NCBI RefSeq assembly: GCF_008065375.1
Contig: NZ_VJYI01000006.1
Span: forward strand, 310,001 to 374,000
DNA: 64,000 bases
Origin: Nonomuraea sp. SYSU D8015
Lineage (GTDB): Bacteria > Actinomycetota > Actinomycetes > Streptosporangiales > Streptosporangiaceae
Reading direction: 5' to 3'
Positions 15,889 to 23,761 of the stretch are shown one piece after another. The notes beneath the pieces were generated by a model, which was given only the letters and a program-made list of their open reading frames with translations, was not told the origin of the DNA and searched no databases. A program made the translations under genes and the position numbers. Position 1 is the first letter of the stretch; each line of letters begins with the position of its first letter.

Positions 15889-16881
15889 TCAGGGCGGGGG
15901 AGGGGGCGGGAGTTCGCCGGATCCGCGAGGAATGAGGCGGACCGGGAGCTGGATGTGCTCGGGCGGACCCACGTCACCTCGCAACCGGCGGAACAGCAGC
16001 TCGGCCGCCACCTTCCCCATCCACGCCGGATCCTGCGCCACCACGGTCACCCCCGGCCGCAGCAGGTCGGCCAGCTCGAAGTCGTCGAATCCCACCACCG
16101 CGACCCGCCGCCCCGCCAGTGCCCGCAGCACGGTCACGGTGTACCGGCCGTTGCCGGTGAACAGCGCCGTCGGCGGCTGCTCCATGGCGAACATCCGGGA
16201 CAGATCAGCCCGCACCGCCTCCAGAGAGGGCGTCCGCATCGACACCAGCCGCTGGTCGTACAGTCCGCCGAGGGCTTTCCGGTAGCCGCGGAGCCGCTCG
16301 GCGGCCGTGTAGATCCCGGGGTCGTCGCCCAGAAAGGCGATCCGATGGTGACCGTGGCCGAGCAGGTGGCGTACGGCGTGCTCGGCCCCGCCCGCGTTGT
16401 CGGCGAGCACGGTGTCCACGTCGAGCCCCGCCCCCGGCGGCCGGTCCGCGAACACCACCTTCGTCCCCGCCTCCAGCTCCGGCCGCAGGTACGTGTGATC
16501 GTCCCCGGCCGGCACGACGATCAGCCCGTCCACCCGGCGCGTGCAGAACGTCTCGACCAGCTCCCGCTCCCTGCCGGGCTCCTCCCCGGACGAGCCGCTC
16601 AGCAGCAAGCAGTCGTGCTCGATGACCACGTCCTCCACGGCCCGGCTCAGCCCGGAGTAGAACGGGTCGGCGACGTCCTCGATGACCAGCCCGATCGTGG
16701 CCGTCCTGCCCCTGCGGAGCACCCGCGCGCTCTCGTTGCGGCTGTAGCCCAGCCGGTCGATCGCCTCGCGCACCCGCTCGGCGGTGGCCGGGTGGACGCC
16801 CGGCTCGCCGTTGACGACACGCGAGACGGTCTTGAGAGCCACGCCGGCGGCGGTGGCGACGTCCTTCATCGTCGGTCTCAC
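15889..16881 (-). CDS. LacI-family transcriptional regulator
   Basis: A 330-residue repressor. The N-terminal helix-turn-helix and hinge are canonical (MKDVATAAGVALKTVSRVVNG, with ARVLRRGRT at the hinge end), followed by a periplasmic-binding-type ligand domain (TIGLVIEDVADPFYSGL; VVGFDDFELADLL). It starts at GTG 16881, with ATG 16869 as an alternative. It is divergent from an MFS gene; the 50-bp gap contains GACAACGTTGTC, identical to the core of the operator upstream of the sugar importer at 1354. I infer that it represses itself, the MFS gene and possibly that importer. Confidence 0.9.
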   Translation of the reverse strand: MRPTMKDVATAAGVALKTVSRVVNGEPGVHPATAERVREAIDRLGYSRNESARVLRRGRTATIGLVIEDVADPFYSGLSRAVEDVVIEHDCLLLSGSSGEEPGRERELVETFCTRRVDGLIVVPAGDDHTYLRPELEAGTKVVFADRPPGAGLDVDTVLADNAGGAEHAVRHLLGHGHHRIAFLGDDPGIYTAAERLRGYRKALGGLYDQRLVSMRTPSLEAVRADLSRMFAMEQPPTALFTGNGRYTVTVLRALAGRRVAVVGFDDFELADLLRPGVTVVAQDPAWMGKVAAELLFRRLRGDVGPPEHIQLPVRLIPRGSGELPPPPPP

Positions 16882-16911
16882 GCCAGGATCATGTCTTACC
16901 CGGACGGGCTA

Positions 16912-16923
16912 GACAACGTTGTC
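16912..16923. promoter_or_regulatory. LacI-type operator between regulator and MFS gene
   Basis: GACAACGTTGTC is a perfect 12-bp palindrome with central CG, ending 8 bases before the MFS start and 31 bases upstream of the regulator start. It matches exactly the core of the site at 1299-1314. Repression of both divergent genes is expected from this position. Confidence 0.75.
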
Positions 16924-16931
16924 AGGTAGCT

Positions 16932-18122
16932 ATGCGAGAGTGGTCCCCTATGTCGTTGAGATCTGCCGTGCTCGTGGCCGGGTTCGTCCTGGCCGCGCTC
17001 AACCTGCGCCCGGCCATCGCGGGCGTCTCCCCGCTCCTCGACGAGATCATGAACGACGTCGGACTCTCACCCGCGGGCGGCGGCGCGATCACCACGGTCA
17101 TGGTGATCTGCCTGGGCGTGTTCGGCCCGGTGGCGCCGCTGCTCGCCCGGCAAATCGGGCTCGACCGCACGCTGCTGGCCGGTCTGCTCGTCATCGCCGC
17201 CGGCGTGGTGCTGCGCGGCCTCGACGGCGCGCCGATGCTCTACCTCGGCTCCGCCCTGGCCGCCACCGCGATCGCGGTCATGAACGTCGCCATGCCCGGC
17301 GTCGTCAAACAGCACTTCCCGTCCCGGGTCAACCTGCTGACGGGCGTCTACGTCTCCGCGGCCGTGGCCGGCGCCGCCACCGCCTCCGCGGTGATGATCC
17401 CCATCGAGCGCGCCACCGGGTACGGCTGGCGCGGCGTCTCCGCGCTGCTGGCCGTGCCCGCCCTGCTCGCGGCCCTGCTCTGGCTGCCGCAGGCGCTGGC
17501 CAAGCAGGCCGGGCCGCAGAACGGGCCCAGGCCGTTCGGCGCCGTCCTCCGCAGCCGCGTCACCTGGTACATCACGGCCCTGATGGGCCTGCAGTCACTC
17601 ACCTTCTACGTCGTCCTGGCCTGGCTGCCGACGATCTTCCTGGATCACGGTCTCCCCGCCGACCAGGCGGGCTACCTGCTCAGCCTCACCAACCTGGTGC
17701 AGGTCGGGACCTCGCTCGCGGTCCCCGTGCTGGCCGGTCGGCGTGACTCGCAGGTGCCGTACGTGGTCGGCGCGGGCGCGCTGACCGTGCTCGGTTACCT
17801 CGGCGTGCTGCTGGCCCCGACGACCGTCCCGTGGCTGTGGATGATCGTGCTCGGCGTCGGCCAGGGCGCGTCGTTCGCGCTCGCGCTGCTGATCATCGCG
17901 CTGCGCCCCGCCGACCCCGCGACGGTGACCGCGCTGTCGGCCGTGGCCCAGTCCGTCGGGTACGTGATCGCCGCTCTGGGGCCGCTGCTCTTCGGGCTCC
18001 TGCGGGAGGTCTCGGGCGGTTGGACGGTGCCCCTGATCGCGGTGCTGGGGGTGCTGGCGGTGCAGATCTTGGCTGGCTGGTTCGCTGGACGCCCTGCTAC
18101 TTTAGGTAAGGCTAACCTTTAG
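16932..18122 (+). CDS. MFS transporter, CynX/NimT family
   Basis: A 396-residue membrane protein with about 12 helices. The start region LRSAVLVAGFVLAALNLRPAIAGVSPLL is the hallmark of the CynX/NimT group (LNLRPAI motif), whose members move cyanate, 2-nitroimidazole or unknown small molecules. It lies directly behind the LacI-type operator, with AGG (16924-16926) as a weak ribosome site; ATG 16950 is a possible later start. Its last codons and stop lie inside the iron box that controls the next gene, so the 3' end doubles as a regulatory site. The substrate is unknown. Confidence 0.85.
   Translation: MREWSPMSLRSAVLVAGFVLAALNLRPAIAGVSPLLDEIMNDVGLSPAGGGAITTVMVICLGVFGPVAPLLARQIGLDRTLLAGLLVIAAGVVLRGLDGAPMLYLGSALAATAIAVMNVAMPGVVKQHFPSRVNLLTGVYVSAAVAGAATASAVMIPIERATGYGWRGVSALLAVPALLAALLWLPQALAKQAGPQNGPRPFGAVLRSRVTWYITALMGLQSLTFYVVLAWLPTIFLDHGLPADQAGYLLSLTNLVQVGTSLAVPVLAGRRDSQVPYVVGAGALTVLGYLGVLLAPTTVPWLWMIVLGVGQGASFALALLIIALRPADPATVTALSAVAQSVGYVIAALGPLLFGLLREVSGGWTVPLIAVLGVLAVQILAGWFAGRPATLGKANL
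18102..18120. promoter_or_regulatory. DtxR/IdeR-type iron box
   Basis: TTAGGTAAGGCTAACCTTT matches the published DtxR/IdeR consensus TTAGGTTAGGCTAACCTAA at 16 of 19 positions. It covers the final codons of the MFS gene and ends 17 bases before the GTG of the FhuF-like reductase. Iron-loaded DtxR-type repressor would shut that gene off. Confidence 0.85.
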
Positions 18123-18137
18123 GGGAGGGTTTTCAGC

Positions 18138-18794
18138 GTGCTGACCGAGGCGCTCCGGCGCATGGCCGACGGGCGCGGCGGGGTGATCGGGGTGGAGCCC
18201 GGCCTCGTCATCGAGCCGGACGCGAGCTGGACTCCCGTGCCGGAGCTGACGCGGGAGCCGTACACGCTGCTGAACGGGCTGATCGCCGAGACGGCCGGGC
18301 GCTGGAACGCCCCGCACCACGTCGGCGCGGCGCTGTTCTGGAAGACCTTCGCGTACTGGCACACGCTGCCGATGGCTCTGGGCTGGGCGCTGGACGGGCG
18401 GGTGCCGGTCATGCGCCCGGCCGAGACGTACTTTAAGCCCTCCGACGCCGGGGTGACGATCGCCGCCACGCGCGTGAGCTGGGGCTCCGGCGCGGGGGCG
18501 ATCCGCGAGGTGCTGGCCGAGACGCAGGAGCCGCTGGTCAAGGCGATCAACACGCTGGCCAAGGTGGGCGAGCGGACGCTGTGGGGGTCCACGGCGGAGG
18601 CGTTCGCCCACCCGTTGACGGCCATCGTGCCCGGCGACTACATGGCGCTGCTGAAAGAGATCGGCCCGCCGGTCGACGGGCTGGTGGAGCCCGCGGACGA
18701 CGGCTACTTCCGCAGGACCTGCTGCCTGTGGATCACGCTGCCCGACGTCGAGCCCTGCGGAAGCTGCTGCGTGCTCAGGCCGGCCCGCCGATAG
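18138..18794 (+). CDS. FhuF-like ferric-siderophore reductase, [2Fe-2S]
   Basis: A 218-residue cytosolic or membrane-associated protein, expected to release iron by reducing ferric siderophores after uptake. The diagnostic part is the C terminus: Cys195-Cys196, then Cys207 and Cys210 (pattern C-C-x10-C-x2-C), the unusual [2Fe-2S] ligand set of FhuF. The N-terminal part is the FhuF-like iron transporter domain (FWKTFAYWHTLPMALGWALDG). It starts at GTG 18138 with AGGG about 8 bases upstream. An iron box in its promoter supports the role. No siderophore gene is adjacent. Confidence 0.88.
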   Translation: MLTEALRRMADGRGGVIGVEPGLVIEPDASWTPVPELTREPYTLLNGLIAETAGRWNAPHHVGAALFWKTFAYWHTLPMALGWALDGRVPVMRPAETYFKPSDAGVTIAATRVSWGSGAGAIREVLAETQEPLVKAINTLAKVGERTLWGSTAEAFAHPLTAIVPGDYMALLKEIGPPVDGLVEPADDGYFRRTCCLWITLPDVEPCGSCCVLRPARR

Positions 18795-18813
18795 CGCGCA
18801 ACGAAGCGCGCTA
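18792..18813. terminator. Bidirectional hairpin formed by the two genes' stop codons
   Basis: TAGCGCGC (18792-18799) and GCGCGCTA (18806-18813) pair perfectly around AACGAA. The outer TAG of each arm is the stop codon of the fhuF-like gene and of the convergent dioxygenase gene respectively. The whole 16-bp intercistronic space is used up by the hairpin. It lacks a U-run but is well placed to end both transcripts. Confidence 0.65.
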
Positions 18814-19344
18814 CGCCACGACGGCGTCGTCCAGTGGCCTGAGCTCGTCGGCGTAGCTCACCGAGACGCGGCGCATGACGCCGGTGTCGTCGATCGAGTA
18901 CTGACCCAGCCGCCACAGCGGCGGCGAGTAGGCGTGGATGGAGACGCTCCGGTCGACCGCGCCGGTCAGCCGGTGGATGTGGTCGGGACCGAACGAGAAC
19001 GACTGCCCCTCCGACACCACGGTCTCCAGGTGCTCGCCGCCGATGCGCGGGTTGCACTCCAGGAGCGCGCCCTGGACCACGTGCACCGCGCCGGAGGAGA
19101 TGTCGTGGTCGTGCCAGCCCGTGTCGTCCTGGGGACGCCAGCACAGCACCCAGACGTCGACGTACGCGTCGCGGTGCAGCGAGGCGTAGTGCCGCCCGCC
19201 GTCCTCGGGGAAGTCCACGAGGTCGCGCCACTCCTCGGGGCGGGCGGCCAGCTGATCCACCAGGTCGCGCAGCTCGCGCCGGTCGAGCGTGCGTTCGGGG
19301 AGCCGGGCACACGTGTCCCCGCCCTGGGTCTGCTTGGTGCTCAT
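18811..19344 (-). CDS. Cysteine dioxygenase family protein
   Basis: A 177-residue cupin. The iron ligands are visible as His78 and His80 in GWHDHD and a later His in FGPDHIHR. Family members oxidise the thiol of cysteine or 3-mercaptopropionate to the sulfinate with O2. It starts ATG 19344 with GAGGAG upstream and overlaps the amidohydrolase stop by four bases (ATGA), so both are made together. Pairing with an amidohydrolase under LacI-type control is not the usual sulfur-metabolism context, so the true thiol substrate is open. Confidence 0.82.
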   Translation of the reverse strand: MSTKQTQGGDTCARLPERTLDRRELRDLVDQLAARPEEWRDLVDFPEDGGRHYASLHRDAYVDVWVLCWRPQDDTGWHDHDISSGAVHVVQGALLECNPRIGGEHLETVVSEGQSFSFGPDHIHRLTGAVDRSVSIHAYSPPLWRLGQYSIDDTGVMRRVSVSYADELRPLDDAVVA

Positions 19345-20201
19345 GTACGAGGCTCCTCTCTTGCTAGTAGGCGACGGGGATTGGTGACGCGGATCGCGTG
19401 GGCGGCCGCCGCGCCGAGCCCCGGGTCCGGCGCGGTGGCGTAGGGGGCGTCCGAGCCGTTGACGACGACGTCGATGCCCAGCTCGCGGACGACGGCGTCG
19501 ATCGCGCGCGGGCCGTAGGAGGAGGTCTCCACGAAGACGTTCCTGTCGACCAGGCCGCGGCCGGGGCCGCCCCGGGCGATCAGGCGCTCGGAGTGCAGCG
19601 GTGCCAGGCCCGCCAGCAGTGCGAAGCACACGCGCAGCCGCGGGTGCTTGGGCCGGACGACGGCGTGGAAGTGGTGCCACGCGGCGTGCATCTGCTGCAC
19701 GTACGGCACCAGCGCCGGCCACCACGGCGGCATGCCCGGCGCGGCCGCGGCCGGACCCGGGTGCACGAACAGCGGCAGATCGCGCTCGGTGAGCACGTCG
19801 AGCAGCCGGTCGTCGGGCACGGCGTTCGCCGGGACCTGCAAACCGATGAACCCGCGATCAAGGTCCTTGGCCAGGCGCTCGGGGTCGGGCTCGCTGTGGC
19901 AGGTGGCCGCCCAGGCGCCGAACGGCTCGCCCAGCGCCAGAGCGCCCTCGTGGTAGGCGTCGAGCAGCGGCCAGCACTCCTCGGGCGGCAGGAACTCGAT
20001 GCCCAGCGGGCTCGACAGCGACACCAGCGCCAGCTCCAGCCCCGTGGTGTCTCTGTGCTCGTGGTCGGCCGGATTGACCTCGTACGGCGGCTCGCCCTCG
20101 AGGATCAGCGTCCACCCGTCGAGGCGCGGCGGGGAGGTGCGGGCCCGCAGCGCGTCGACGAACGAGCCGGTCCACAGATGCTGATGCACGTCGATGGCCA
20201 C
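19341..20201 (-). CDS. Amidohydrolase family protein (amidohydrolase_2, metal-dependent TIM barrel)
   Basis: A 286-residue protein beginning VAIDVHQHLW, the His-x-His metal motif at the start of amidohydrolase_2 barrels. Further likely ligands are in LPLFVHPGP (strand 5) and the Asp of VVNGSDAPYA near the end. GTG 20201 is chosen because GGAGG lies six bases upstream. Members hydrolyse lactones or decarboxylate aromatic acids; the substrate is unknown here. It is first in the operon with the cysteine dioxygenase gene, and its promoter carries three tandem operators close to a divergent LacI gene. Confidence 0.83.
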   Translation of the reverse strand: MAIDVHQHLWTGSFVDALRARTSPPRLDGWTLILEGEPPYEVNPADHEHRDTTGLELALVSLSSPLGIEFLPPEECWPLLDAYHEGALALGEPFGAWAATCHSEPDPERLAKDLDRGFIGLQVPANAVPDDRLLDVLTERDLPLFVHPGPAAAAPGMPPWWPALVPYVQQMHAAWHHFHAVVRPKHPRLRVCFALLAGLAPLHSERLIARGGPGRGLVDRNVFVETSSYGPRAIDAVVRELGIDVVVNGSDAPYATAPDPGLGAAAAHAIRVTNPRRLLAREEPRT

Positions 20202-20267
20202 GGTCACCCTCCCCTCATTTCCGACTAGTATTGCAGGTAAACCCCTCACCCAGCGAACCTGTGGTCG

Positions 20268-20305
20268 TGAACCGCTTCAGTGATGCGGTTCAGTGAACCG
20301 CTTCA
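20268..20305. promoter_or_regulatory. Three operators in tandem, 13-bp spacing
   Basis: TGAACCGCTTCA occurs at 20268-20279 and 20294-20305. Between them TGATGCGGTTCA (20281-20292) is the same element in reverse orientation with one change. Each 12-mer is a TGAA-N4-TTCA dyad with a central CG, as in LacI-family sites, and the copies are separated by one G. The array sits 67 bp upstream of the amidohydrolase start and about 175 bp before the divergent LacI gene, its probable binding protein. Confidence 0.75.
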
Positions 20306-20478
20306 CTCAGGATATGTCAACGGCTCGCCCGGAGCTCCCCGATCAGCCGGTGCTGCCGTTCGACACGGGGAACGACGGGATGCAAGCTGATGAACATGCC
20401 TTCACCGTAAGGAGACAAAAGCGACAAGCCCATGACGGGAAATCCGATTCTGTCGGTGCCACGCAATAGGCTGGCGGA

Positions 20479-21468
20479 ATGCCTCGTAAGCGAGCCACGA
20501 TCCGTGAGGTGGCCCAGGCCACCGGCTTGTCACCGGCGGCTGTCTCCTACGCCCTGCGCGGCCTGCAGGTGTCCGAGGAGACGATGGAGCGGGTGCGCGC
20601 CGCGGCGGCCGAGCTCGGCTACGAGGCCGACCCCATCGCCAGAGCCCTGGCCAGCGGGCGCACCGGCATGATCGGGCTGCTCTGCGGCTCGCTCGAAGAC
20701 CTGTGGCAGCAGTCGCTGGCGGTCGGCATCAGCAGGGGCCTGCGGGAGAAAGACCGCTACGCCCTCATCCTCGACGCGGTCGGCGACCCGGCCAGGGAGC
20801 GGGCCTTGGCCCAGCAGCTGCGCGACCAGCGCGTCGACGGCATGATCGTCCAGCCGCTCGACCCGTCGGCCGCGTTCTGGAAAGAGCTGTGCGAGTCGCT
20901 GCCGGTGGTCGCCATCGGCGACTCGCTGGCGGGGACGGCCGGCGAGGTGGTCTTCGACAACCGGCGCGGGGTGACGCTGGCGCTGGAGCACCTGCAGGCC
21001 CTGGGGCACCGCAGGGTGGCCGTGCTCACCTCGACCCGGGCCAGCACGCCTGACCGGCCCGCCGACGTGCACGTCACGGCCGAGGCCGAGCGCCTGGGGC
21101 TCGACATCGACGTCGTCACCGCGCCGCACGGCCTGGCCGGGGCCGCCTCGGCCGCCCGTGACATACTCGCCGCCGACAAGCCGAGCGCCGTCTTCTGCTT
21201 CGCCGACTCCATCGCGTACGGCGTCTACGCGGCGGCCCAGGAGCTGGGGCTGTCGATCCCCGGGGACGTGTCCGTGATGGGCTACGACGATCACCCGATG
21301 TCGGGCCTGCTCACGCCGGGCCTCACGACGGTCGACTGGGACATCGACGGGATCGTGCGTGCGGCGGTGCGTCTCATCTCGGCCGCCGCCGACGGCGCCA
21401 CCCGCCGCCGCCGCATCATCCAGGCCCCCACCCTCAGAGAACGCGGCTCGGTCGCCCGCATCTCCTGA
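20479..21468 (+). CDS. LacI-family transcriptional regulator
   Basis: A 329-residue repressor. Its helix-turn-helix (ATIREVAQATGLSPAAVSYALRG) has AAVSYAL instead of the common KTVSRVL recognition helix, in line with an operator different from that of the other LacI protein in this window. The ligand domain follows (GMIGLLCGSLEDLWQQSLA; SVMGYDDHPMSGLL). The start ATG 20479 has only a poor ribosome site, so it may be near-leaderless. It is divergent from the amidohydrolase/dioxygenase pair, and the triple TGAA-N4-TTCA array lies between them, making that operon its likely target. Confidence 0.9.
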   Translation: MPRKRATIREVAQATGLSPAAVSYALRGLQVSEETMERVRAAAAELGYEADPIARALASGRTGMIGLLCGSLEDLWQQSLAVGISRGLREKDRYALILDAVGDPARERALAQQLRDQRVDGMIVQPLDPSAAFWKELCESLPVVAIGDSLAGTAGEVVFDNRRGVTLALEHLQALGHRRVAVLTSTRASTPDRPADVHVTAEAERLGLDIDVVTAPHGLAGAASAARDILAADKPSAVFCFADSIAYGVYAAAQELGLSIPGDVSVMGYDDHPMSGLLTPGLTTVDWDIDGIVRAAVRLISAAADGATRRRRIIQAPTLRERGSVARIS

Positions 21469-21889
21469 CCCGCCCGGCCCGCTTCCGGCCTCGGGTCCGG
21501 CCCGCTTCCGGCCTCGGGCCCGGCCGGCGCTCCGCCCGGTACGGCGGGCGGAGCACTGGGCACCAGCTGTCCGGCCCGGACCCTCGCGCCCAGATCCCTG
21601 TCCGACTCGGGTCGGCTTCCCGGCGGGTTCCGTGGGCGAATGGCGGCGCTGCTGCCCGGGGTGGTGTGAGCGTCGTCTGGGCGGGCGGCGTGAGTCGATG
21701 GGCGGCCCAGGCCGAGCGCGGACAAGGGCGGCTGCTGCTGGGGTCGTGTGGCGCGTCGCCCGGGGTGGGCGGCGCGGGACGTGCGGTGATGCGGGTCGAG
21801 GCAGACCGTGCCGTCGTCGAGCGCGGGCGCGTCGTCTGGGTTGGGTGGTGCGGGTCGTCCTGTGGCGTGGAGCGTGAGGGCGGAGGTAG
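21469..21889. other. 421-bp region without a supported gene
   Basis: Open frames cross this GC-rich stretch but look like composition artefacts: Arg/Gly/Ala-rich, no domain, no ribosome site. A 22-base unit starting CCGGCCCGCTTCCGG is duplicated at 21474-21495 and 21497-21518 (period 23), directly after the LacI stop. The right part, read on the minus strand, is the downstream flank of the lyase gene. I see no terminator with a U-run. Confidence 0.5.
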
Positions 21890-23374
21890 TCAGGGGGTGT
21901 GGTTGGTGGGGTGGGTCACGGTGTGGTGGGCGGCTGCCAGGTCGTCGGTCAAGGGGCGGTCGGGAGGCGGCGGGTGGAGGGCGCGGGTCGCAGCCGCCAG
22001 CTCACAGGACAGGATGATTTCCAGCGGCTCCAGGCACCTCAGGGCGTGGCGGGCGGCCTGGGTCGCGAAGGAGGCGTGGTCCTCGACGCCCAAAGAGATC
22101 ACCGCCGTCCCGGACGTCACCGGGTTCGCGAGGTGGCGCAGCTCGGCAAGGGCGTCCTGGGCGACGTACTCGAGGATCAGAACCCCCGAGGCGCCGGGCC
22201 GGTTGGCGAGGAACGGGTGGCGGCCGGTGTAGGCCGGGTCCATGAGGGACGCCAGGCGGGCCGTGCTCAGCTGGGCCGTCTGGGCGACGGCGGCGCGCAG
22301 GGCGTCCAGCGCCAGCGCCACGGGGGCGGCGTGGAAGTTGCCGTTGTGCCAGGCCAGGGAGCCGGCGATGAGGGGGTTCTCGGTGGCGGCGTTGAGGTCG
22401 GTCTCGACGGTGGCGCTGGCGCGGTCGAGGGCGTCCACGGCCGCGCCGTGCACCTGGGCGAAGGCGCGGAAGCCGTACGGGTCCTGGATCCTGGTGGCCT
22501 GTTCCCTGGCGAGCAGGCCGCGCAGGCGTGCGGCGACGGCGGCCTGGCCGGGATGAGGGCGGGCTTCCTGCACGGTGGCGGCCAGCGGCTCGGCCGAGGC
22601 CCCGACGGCGGTGAACGACCGGGCGGCGACGTCGATGGCGGTCTCGAAGAGCAGGCGGAGGCGGTGGCAGGCGATCGCGGCGTCTGCCAGCGTGGCCGCC
22701 CCCGAGCTGATGAACGGCAACGCGTCGCCTGAGGAGAGGGGAAAGCGCGGCCCGGGGGCGGGCTCACCCCGAGGGGAGCGGGCGTCTGGCGCGGCGCCTT
22801 CTCCATGGGCCGGGGGTTTCTCAGCGAATCCTTCCCCACGGGCCGGAGGTTCCTCAGGGAACACGGGTGGTGGGGGCGCGGGATCGTTCTGCTCGTCCGG
22901 GACGGCCAGGGAGGGGTCGTGGTGCCAGGGGAGTTCGCCGAGGAGGCACAGGGCGGTGGTGGCCAGGGCCGTGAGGTCGCCGGTGCCGATGGCGCCGTAG
23001 GTGCGGACCGGCGGGGTGAAGCCGTCGTTGATCGCGTCGGCCAGCACCGGCAGCAGGGCCGGGTCGAGGCCGGAGCCGCCCACGAGGAGCTGGTTGAGCC
23101 GGACCACGAGCATGGCCCGGGCGCGGGCGGGCTCGATCGGCGGCCCGGCGCCGATCGCGTGGCTGCGGAGCACGTCGAGACCCGGGGCCTCGACCAGGAC
23201 GTTCCTGTTGGCGCCCAGGCCGGTGGTGCGCCCGTACACCGGACCCGTCAGCTCCTGGGCGGTGATCCACGCGGCCCGGGCCCGATCCAGCGAGGCGATC
23301 GTGACCCGGGCCCCGTCGTACGCGGCCGCGTGGACCTCCGCGCAGGTCAGTCCGGCGCCGTCGAGCAGCACCAT
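21890..23374 (-). CDS. Aromatic amino acid lyase family protein with non-canonical MIO triad
   Basis: A 494-residue member of the HAL/PAL/TAL family. Tyr47 in VYGRTTGLG, NQLLVGGSGLDP, NFHAAPVALALD and the C-terminal VEDHASFATQ are all in family positions. The electrophilic MIO cofactor normally forms from Ala-Ser-Gly; here residues 130-132 are Gly-Thr-Gly (GAIGTGDLTALA), so the dehydrated serine cannot be made in the usual way. Residues about 160-220 are a Pro/Glu/Gly-rich insertion with an 11-residue tandem repeat. The start follows the upstream holin-like gene by six bases. Deaminase activity is uncertain. Confidence 0.8.
   Translation of the reverse strand: MVLLDGAGLTCAEVHAAAYDGARVTIASLDRARAAWITAQELTGPVYGRTTGLGANRNVLVEAPGLDVLRSHAIGAGPPIEPARARAMLVVRLNQLLVGGSGLDPALLPVLADAINDGFTPPVRTYGAIGTGDLTALATTALCLLGELPWHHDPSLAVPDEQNDPAPPPPVFPEEPPARGEGFAEKPPAHGEGAAPDARSPRGEPAPGPRFPLSSGDALPFISSGAATLADAAIACHRLRLLFETAIDVAARSFTAVGASAEPLAATVQEARPHPGQAAVAARLRGLLAREQATRIQDPYGFRAFAQVHGAAVDALDRASATVETDLNAATENPLIAGSLAWHNGNFHAAPVALALDALRAAVAQTAQLSTARLASLMDPAYTGRHPFLANRPGASGVLILEYVAQDALAELRHLANPVTSGTAVISLGVEDHASFATQAARHALRCLEPLEIILSCELAAATRALHPPPPDRPLTDDLAAAHHTVTHPTNHTP
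22797..22861 (-). repeat. 33-bp imperfect tandem repeat inside the lyase gene
   Basis: Two 32-base copies (22797-22828 and 22830-22861, period 33) encode PPARGEGFAEK and PPAHGEGAAPD. They lie in a surface insertion not expected in the family core. The repeat keeps the frame. Confidence 0.8.
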
Positions 23375-23380
23375 GGAAGG

Positions 23381-23761
23381 TCAGTCTTTGTCGGGGATGA
23401 ACAGCCCCAGCAGCCAGCTCACCACGCTGACGACGATGGCGCCCCAGAACGCGGCCGGGTAGAAGTTGTCGACGTGGAAGGGGATGTCGAGCTCTCCCGC
23501 GATCCAGCTGGTCAGCAGCAGCATGGCCGCGTTGATCACGAGTAGGAACAGGCCCAGGGTCAAGGCGATGATCGCGCACCCGAGCGCCTTCACGATGGGC
23601 TTGACGATCGCGTTCACGAGGCCGAAGATCAGCGCCACGAGGAGCAGGATGCCCCAGTATCTGGCCGAGTTGGTGGGGGCGTTGACCTCGATGCCATCGA
23701 TGAACTGCACGGCGACCCAGAGGGCCGCCGCCGCCGCGATGGTTCTGATGATGAATCTCAC
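23381..23761 (-). CDS. Phage holin family / small integral membrane protein (Phage_holin_4_2)
   Basis: A 126-residue protein with four hydrophobic segments and the pattern of PF04020 (FGLVNAIVKPIVKALG; LGLFLLVINAAMLLLTSWIAG). These proteins are chromosomal in many bacteria and are not evidence of a prophage; their role is unknown. GTG 23761 is chosen because GGGAGGA lies nine bases upstream. It sits six bases before the lyase gene and is probably co-transcribed with it. Confidence 0.8.
   Translation of the reverse strand: MRFIIRTIAAAAALWVAVQFIDGIEVNAPTNSARYWGILLLVALIFGLVNAIVKPIVKALGCAIIALTLGLFLLVINAAMLLLTSWIAGELDIPFHVDNFYPAAFWGAIVVSVVSWLLGLFIPDKD

Noticed and set aside
21359..22232. Overlapping plus-strand open frames downstream of the second LacI gene
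   Set aside because: They are Gly/Arg/Ala-rich, overlap the lyase gene antisense and contain a tandem repeat; no coding signal.
23381..23761. Phage holin annotation as a sign of a prophage
   Set aside because: PF04020 proteins are ordinary chromosomal membrane proteins in many bacteria, and no other phage gene is present.
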